Shown: positions 6,758 through 10,728 of the stretch, in pieces | Numbering within the stretch: position 1 is the stretch's first letter | How the letters are laid out: each line of letters opens with the position of its first letter | NCBI GenBank assembly: GCA_011372345.1 | Contig: DRTC01000221.1 | Span: forward strand, 1 to 10,728 | Length of the DNA: 10,728 nucleotides | Reading direction: 5' to 3' | From: Candidatus Cloacimonadota bacterium | GTDB lineage: Bacteria; Cloacimonadota; Cloacimonadia; Cloacimonadales; TCS61 | Translations under genes and position numbers: made by a program | The notes under the pieces: generated by a model | Databases searched by the model: none | What the model was told of the DNA's origin: nothing | Seen by the model: the letters and a program-made list of their open reading frames with translations, nothing else

Positions 6758-8626
6758 TTACTGAAGCAGTTTGAGTTCTGTCTTTGCTTTGTCAACCGCT
6801 TCATCGTTATTGTTGAGCTCGATCGATTTCTTCAAATACTTTTTTGCTGCGGCATCCTTGCCGTTCTTCAGGTAGATCATGCCCAGATGATAGCTGATAA
6901 CAGAGTCATCGACCCCTGCTTTTAGAACTTTTTCCATTGCTTTAAGCGCATCTTCATATAAGCCAAGTTTGTAGTACGCCCAGGCAAGACTGTCCCATAT
7001 ATAGATATTGTCCGGTGAGAGTTCCAATGCTTTTTCCAGCATAAATCGGGATTCTTCCAGACGTATGTTATCCTCGACCAAAGTATAACCGAGCCAGTTA
7101 AGAAGATCAGCATTATCAGGGAAAAATTGCAGCGCTTTCTCAAGTGTTGCTATCTCTTTCTCTCTGTTGCTGATTTCATTGTAGAATTGTGCTACGGTAA
7201 AATAAAGGTCGAGATTAGCAGAATCCTGCTCAACGGCAATAGTAAAATATTTATCTGCCTGGTCGATCTTATCGTGTTCAGCAAAATATTGCCCGAGCCA
7301 GCGGGGAGTTGATATATCTTTGGAGGGACGCTGCTCGAGTAATGTGTACACCGAGTCAACAGGTTCTCCAGTTTCAAGCATTGCATATGATATTAAAACA
7401 AGTGGATAATTTTGTATACATGGAGAAATCTCAAACTCGCTAATATATTTTTTGCTCAGGTCAAAGGAATCATTCTTTGCATAATTATACGCCAGTAATG
7501 CAGTAAAGGTACAGGCAAGGGTATCTGATTTTTCCTCGAGTGCGAAAACAAGAAGCCTGTGCAATAGTTTCGTGTCCTTACTCCGCTCCGCAATAAATGG
7601 AATAATATTGAGATGGTTGAGTAGCACACGCTCATCTTCGATCATAGAAAAATAGTGGCTTGCTTTTTCATAATGCTTGAGCTGAATTTCCGCGATTGCC
7701 ATCATCTCATAGAGTTCCTGCAGGCGCTCCGGTTCAATCATATCTTTTTGTTCAAGCAGATACTCTCCATATTCAATCGTAAGAGGAAATTCCTTTGTTT
7801 TGAATGCAGCAAAGAAGAAGATACGGTTAAGAACTGAATCTGAAGATTCCATAGGAAAATAATCTCTCATCTCAATCACTTTATCAAACCGCTGCAGGAA
7901 ATAGTAAGATAGAAGTAGCTGCCGAATTGAAAGAATAGATAACTCGGGATCTTCTTTAAGTGAATACCCAAGATGGGGAATGGCTTTTGTAAATTCTTTT
8001 TTATTGAAATAATGCTCTGCCAGCCACTGATGTCCCTGTATGAAGTCGGGTTCGAGCATAAGTATTCGGTCAAGTGTCATCTCTAACATGGGATCATCTT
8101 TCAGTCTGGAATATTCCTGTGCTATCTTGTAGAGCAGTTCGATATCATCTGTATTTGATTCCGCCTGATGAAGATATTGCATAGCTTTGTCACCATCTGC
8201 TTCATACAGCGCTATGTGGTATAACTCCAGATACAAATGATTAGAGCTCTCTGAATTTTCAATACCCTCAAATATGATCTCTTTTGCTTTTGAGATATTT
8301 CCCAGTTCCTTGTAGCTGTGTGCCAGCATGATGTAAACTTCCGGCAGCACCATGCCTGTGGTTAGCACTTCTTCACCAAAGGATATCAATTTTTCCTCAT
8401 CACGAAGATAGTATAATGCATTAAGCTTCTCTATGATCACTTCTTCGGAGGTTGGATCGATCTGATAAGCAATGGACAAAAGAGAATCAGCAGTAGCATA
8501 TTCACCCTGTTCCATAGCGACTTCAGCCATTGAGTAGTAAAAGAGCGGATTGGATGCATACGCGATCCCGGCAAGAATCAAAAAGCCACTCAGGATAACT
8601 ATCGGCTTGATAAAATAATGCTTCAT
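6758..8626 (-). CDS. Exported or membrane-anchored TPR repeat protein
   Basis: The protein is 622 residues long from the ATG at 8626. The frame stays open to a GTG at 8656 (632 residues), but I prefer the ATG: it starts a clean export signal (MKHYFIKPIVILSGFLILAGIAYA, with A-Y-A before SNP as a likely cleavage site) and has AGGAA about 9-10 bases upstream. The GTG also falls inside a palindrome. The rest is helical tetratricopeptide repeats. Early units include EVAMEQGEYATADSLLSIAY and the following helices. The clearest are at the C-terminus: ATLEKALQFFPDNADLLNWL, WDSLAWAYYKLGLYEDALKA and ISYHLGMIYLKNGKDAAAKK. TPR arrays are protein-protein scaffolds; after export this one should work in the periplasm or at the membrane. 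It lies between a YjbH-like outer-membrane protein and small membrane proteins, suggesting an envelope role. No enzymatic domain is visible and the partner is unknown. Confidence 0.88.
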   Translation of the reverse strand: MKHYFIKPIVILSGFLILAGIAYASNPLFYYSMAEVAMEQGEYATADSLLSIAYQIDPTSEEVIIEKLNALYYLRDEEKLISFGEEVLTTGMVLPEVYIMLAHSYKELGNISKAKEIIFEGIENSESSNHLYLELYHIALYEADGDKAMQYLHQAESNTDDIELLYKIAQEYSRLKDDPMLEMTLDRILMLEPDFIQGHQWLAEHYFNKKEFTKAIPHLGYSLKEDPELSILSIRQLLLSYYFLQRFDKVIEMRDYFPMESSDSVLNRIFFFAAFKTKEFPLTIEYGEYLLEQKDMIEPERLQELYEMMAIAEIQLKHYEKASHYFSMIEDERVLLNHLNIIPFIAERSKDTKLLHRLLVFALEEKSDTLACTFTALLAYNYAKNDSFDLSKKYISEFEISPCIQNYPLVLISYAMLETGEPVDSVYTLLEQRPSKDISTPRWLGQYFAEHDKIDQADKYFTIAVEQDSANLDLYFTVAQFYNEISNREKEIATLEKALQFFPDNADLLNWLGYTLVEDNIRLEESRFMLEKALELSPDNIYIWDSLAWAYYKLGLYEDALKAMEKVLKAGVDDSVISYHLGMIYLKNGKDAAAKKYLKKSIELNNNDEAVDKAKTELKLLQ

Positions 8627-8652
8627 GTGGTTAAAATTCCTTTTTTGAATTG

Positions 8653-8672
8653 CCACAAGATTTATCTCGTGG
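8653..8672. repeat. Palindrome A upstream of the TPR gene
   Basis: On the minus strand, CCACGAGATAAATCTTGTGG can fold into a 9-bp stem (one G-U pair) with an AA loop. It is an inverted, slightly diverged copy of palindrome B at 8765-8782, about 111 bp away. It lies 27 bases upstream of the preferred TPR start, so it would be in the leader RNA or act as an operator. Confidence 0.55.
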
Positions 8673-8764
8673 AGTAGAATTCTCTGAAATAATATCGGGT
8701 TTTAACTCGTAAATCTACCTTGCAGTCTGAGTTGAAATCCCTATAGTATTGGCTCATCTTCTTC

Positions 8765-8790
8765 CCACGAGATAATCTCGTGATTATCTC
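8765..8790. repeat. Palindrome B with two overlapping stem options
   Basis: CACGAGAT-A-ATCTCGTG (8766-8782) is a perfect 8-bp inverted repeat around a single base. A second perfect inverted repeat overlaps it: GAGATAATC-TCGT-GATTATCTC (8769-8790), with a 9-bp stem and 4-base loop. The two cannot form together. There is no run of T after it in either direction, so a simple intrinsic terminator is unlikely. It lies between the YjbH-like gene and the TPR gene. The first 18 bases match palindrome A on the other strand. Confidence 0.6.
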
Positions 8791-8854
8791 TATGATATTA
8801 TATATGTTTTAATCATGCTCTTGTGAGTGTGCGATAAACATAGTTTTTCATATG

Positions 8855-9625
8855 TTATAATCTGGCATAGTACGCGATGAAAATTGAGCGGTTTGGATTC
8901 GGATACTGATTTCCAAGCAGGTCACGCAGATTGAGTTGAATTCTAATATTTTCATCAATATTGAATTGGATTCCCACGTTCAGATATCCATTTCCTTCTC
9001 CAAAACTGTAGGTCTTTTGGTCTTCCCCTTTGCGATTATCATTAAAAGCAAAATCATATTCTGCAACAATATTGATGTGCTGATTTATACTCTTATCCAA
9101 ACCAACAAAAAAGTTTAGATCGCTATCGTTATCTTTGCGTTCAGTACTATAGTTAACACCGCCATGCAAGCCAAGATTTCCGATGAAGTGGAAATTTCTA
9201 CTCACAACTGCATAGAATCCTTTTGATTTGATCTCGAAGCGTTTGACCTTTTCTCCATCGGGAAGTGAGTCACGGAATGCACCAAAGCCGCGGGAGTCAA
9301 AACCTACTGCAATTGCAGGAAGTGTAGGAGATTCATCAAAAAGACGGTATTTCACATACACGCCCGGGTACGAATCCCAGTTTGGTAACGAATCACCAAT
9401 GATATGTTCTCCGCCGAATTGTATGCCAAACATGAGTTTCTGCATCACTCCGACTCCAGCGCCAAAGTTAATTCCACCATTTTCAAAAATAGAAATGGGA
9501 AATTTTACTTCACCCCTTTGTAAAATGCCAGCGGTAGGACAATCAATAAGCTCAGTCAGCTCATATGCGCCAAGAACTACTGCTGACAACACAAGAATAA
9601 TAACTATACATAAAATCTTTTTCAT
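8855..9625 (-). CDS. YjbH-like outer-membrane beta-barrel protein
   Basis: This is a 256-residue exported protein. Residues 1-19 form a signal peptide (MKKILCIVIILVLSAVVLG, mature end near AYELTE). The mature part is rich in glycine, aromatic residues and alternating hydrophobic stretches typical of an outer-membrane barrel. Recognisable segments are LIDCPTAGILQRGEV (26-40), ENGGINFGAGVGVMQKLMFG (48-67), IAVGFDSRGFGAF (105-117), SKGFYAVVSRNF (134-145), GLHGGVNYSTE (152-162) and EYDFAFND (189-196). These fit the YjbH family; E. coli YjbH belongs to an exopolysaccharide operon, but short homologues in the FCB group have no proven function. It ends IFIAYYARL, without the usual C-terminal phenylalanine. 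GGAGG (9634-9630) four bases before the ATG fixes the start. The M48 peptidase gene ends 46 nt upstream and a possible promoter lies between them. Confidence 0.82.
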   Translation of the reverse strand: MKKILCIVIILVLSAVVLGAYELTELIDCPTAGILQRGEVKFPISIFENGGINFGAGVGVMQKLMFGIQFGGEHIIGDSLPNWDSYPGVYVKYRLFDESPTLPAIAVGFDSRGFGAFRDSLPDGEKVKRFEIKSKGFYAVVSRNFHFIGNLGLHGGVNYSTERKDNDSDLNFFVGLDKSINQHINIVAEYDFAFNDNRKGEDQKTYSFGEGNGYLNVGIQFNIDENIRIQLNLRDLLGNQYPNPNRSIFIAYYARL

Positions 9626-9629
9626 AGAA

Positions 9630-9634
9630 CCTCC
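9630..9634 (-). promoter_or_regulatory. Ribosome binding site of the YjbH-like gene
   Basis: GGAGG on the minus strand four bases before the ATG at 9625-9623, the strongest Shine-Dalgarno match in the window. It decides the start of this gene. Confidence 0.75.
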
Positions 9635-9646
9635 GAATTTAGGGAT

Positions 9647-9675
9647 ATGAAAAATCTAACATGCTTTACTGTCAA
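9647..9675 (-). promoter_or_regulatory. Possible sigma-70-like promoter for the YjbH-like gene
   Basis: A perfect TTGACA (9675-9670) and TTTCAT (9652-9647; 4 of 6 consensus positions) are separated by exactly 17 bases on the minus strand. The -35 overlaps the TGA stop codon of the M48 gene. Transcription would begin near 9640, leaving a leader of roughly 15 bases that carries GGAGG. Only one hexamer is a strong match, so this is tentative. Confidence 0.35.
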
Positions 9676-10728
9676 TATTTAGAGGATTTCAGCGTATTCG
9701 TATATAATTGATATCGCTCTGCCCAATCACGTAGTCCATCTGGATATTTCGTACTTTCGAGTCGCTGCGATATGAGATTCCTTCTCCAGCCGATTTGCTC
9801 AAGCGTGTAGTGCTCATTATTTGATGATTGTCCTATCATAATAAGACGACCAAGTAAATCTTCAAAAGCATAGGGGTCGTATCCTGCACGGGAAGCATAG
9901 ATCAACGCCAGTTTGTCAGCTTCTTCTTCATACTTTTCAAGACGACCTGCATAGATCACCTCATAGACAGAAAGCGCAATATCCTCAAGCTCTGCTTCTG
10001 CATCATCGTACTTGGAATCATGACCATACAAGCTGTCCGAAAGTGCATCAAGTTCTGCAAAGGAATCTTCCGCAATGATCTGCACACGGCGTTTTTCAAG
10101 TTCTTCCATGCCGTGATAATGAGAAACATGTGCGATCTCATGCCCGAGGACACAAGCAAGTTCTGCTTCATTTGTAATAGTTTTGAGCATACCGGTGGTC
10201 ACAAATATGATGCCACCCGGACAGGAATAGGCATTGGGAATATCGAAATCAAGAATGAAAAATTTATAGGGTATATCGTAGGAATCGCTTGCATTCGCAA
10301 CGAGTAAGCCAATGTAGTTCACATAATCCTGAAGTGCTTTGTTCGAGTAGAGACCAATTTCAGCAATTCTGTTTGCTATCGCGATACCCATTGCTTCTTC
10401 CGAAAAAGTGAAGAATTGAGGAACATCATATATTGGAAGTTTGATCTTTTTCTGAATCTTCTTCAAATTCACCAGGCGATAAGTTATCTCCTTGAATTTA
10501 TTGAATTCATAAGGATCGATATGATAGCCGAGAAACACATCGATAAAATTCTTTTTTTGTCCGATCTTACTTGAAAACCGACCACTCATTGCTTTGATTC
10601 CTGCGGTCATACCTATATCAGAAATTTCTGTGATTGCTCGTTCGGAGCCCATCTGTGCAAACATATCATCAGCATCCTTTTTGCCCTCTATAACCTTTCT
10701 GGAGATATAACCAATTTGCTCATCTGCC
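9672..10728 (-). CDS. M48 family zinc metallopeptidase (5' end cut by the window)
   Basis: This is a predicted zinc-dependent endopeptidase, probably exported like other M48 proteins with this layout, where the family often serves envelope protein quality control. The frame is open to the window edge: 22 codons precede the ATG at 10664 and read on smoothly (ADEQIGYISRKVIEGKKDAD), so the true N-terminus and any signal peptide lie outside. Of 352 visible residues, the region before the active site has the family pattern FILDFDIPNAYSCPGGIIFVTTGML. The zinc motif HEIAH is encoded at 10142-10128, and the third ligand is the first glutamate of EEEAD, about 67 residues later, followed by LALIYASRAGYDPYAFEDLL. 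All catalytic residues are present. A helical acidic insert (SFAELDALSDSLYGHDSKYDDAEAELED) lies between the two zinc motifs. No TPR domain follows, unlike BepA. It stops 46 nt before the YjbH-like gene. Confidence 0.9.
   Translation of the reverse strand, partial: ADEQIGYISRKVIEGKKDADDMFAQMGSERAITEISDIGMTAGIKAMSGRFSSKIGQKKNFIDVFLGYHIDPYEFNKFKEITYRLVNLKKIQKKIKLPIYDVPQFFTFSEEAMGIAIANRIAEIGLYSNKALQDYVNYIGLLVANASDSYDIPYKFFILDFDIPNAYSCPGGIIFVTTGMLKTITNEAELACVLGHEIAHVSHYHGMEELEKRRVQIIAEDSFAELDALSDSLYGHDSKYDDAEAELEDIALSVYEVIYAGRLEKYEEEADKLALIYASRAGYDPYAFEDLLGRLIMIGQSSNNEHYTLEQIGWRRNLISQRLESTKYPDGLRDWAERYQLYTNTLKSSKY

Noticed and set aside
8837..8856. AACATA...TATGTT inverted repeat at the end of the YjbH-like gene
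   Set aside because: Six A/T-rich pairs overlapping the stop codon are too weak for a terminator and are expected by chance here.
1..10728. CRISPR array, tRNA, rRNA or insertion sequence
   Set aside because: I saw no regularly spaced direct repeats, no tRNA-like cloverleaf, no rRNA and no transposase; genes fill nearly the whole window.

Overview
The window is a dense stretch with every supported gene on the minus strand. Transcription therefore runs from high to low coordinates. It splits into two parts of different character. Positions 1 to about 6057 hold a type I restriction-modification (R-M) operon in the order hsdR, hsdM, a KilA-N domain gene, hsdS. It is very AT-rich: a 60-base sample in hsdR (5221-5280) has 15 G/C, about 25%. 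Positions 6058 to 10728 hold ordinary cell-envelope genes of higher G+C: 26 of 60 in the TPR gene at 7021-7080, and 34 of 60 in fxsA at 6301-6360.

From high to low coordinates, the envelope part contains: a 5'-truncated M48-type zinc metallopeptidase; a YjbH-like outer-membrane barrel protein; a membrane-anchored or exported TPR protein; a 71-residue two-helix membrane protein; and FxsA. A doubtful 82-codon ORF follows. Then come HsdR (EcoEI-like motor/nuclease), HsdM (adenine methyltransferase), a KilA-N protein and HsdS (specificity subunit, cut by the window start).

The lineage is inferred, not proven. The YjbH-like protein, with its N-terminal 'PTAG.L.RG' stretch and conserved 'GFDSRGFG' and 'GLHGGVNYS' stretches, together with the TPR and M48 exported proteins, suggests a Gram-negative bacterium of the Fibrobacteres-Chlorobi-Bacteroidetes group. 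Candidatus Cloacimonadota is a plausible guess. The R-M block looks like an accessory defence module placed directly after the fxsA stop codon.

In the R-M system, HsdM2-HsdS should methylate adenines at a bipartite target set by the two target-recognition domains of HsdS, and HsdR should add ATP-driven translocation and cleavage. The KilA-N protein is tightly coupled to hsdM (1-nt gap) and hsdS (11-nt overlap), so it is very likely made with the complex. Its role is unknown. The most notable non-coding signals are a pair of related palindromes in the gap upstream of the TPR gene and a short GC-rich hairpin-bearing islet just upstream of hsdR. No wholly new system is evident; the KilA-N insertion is the best lead.
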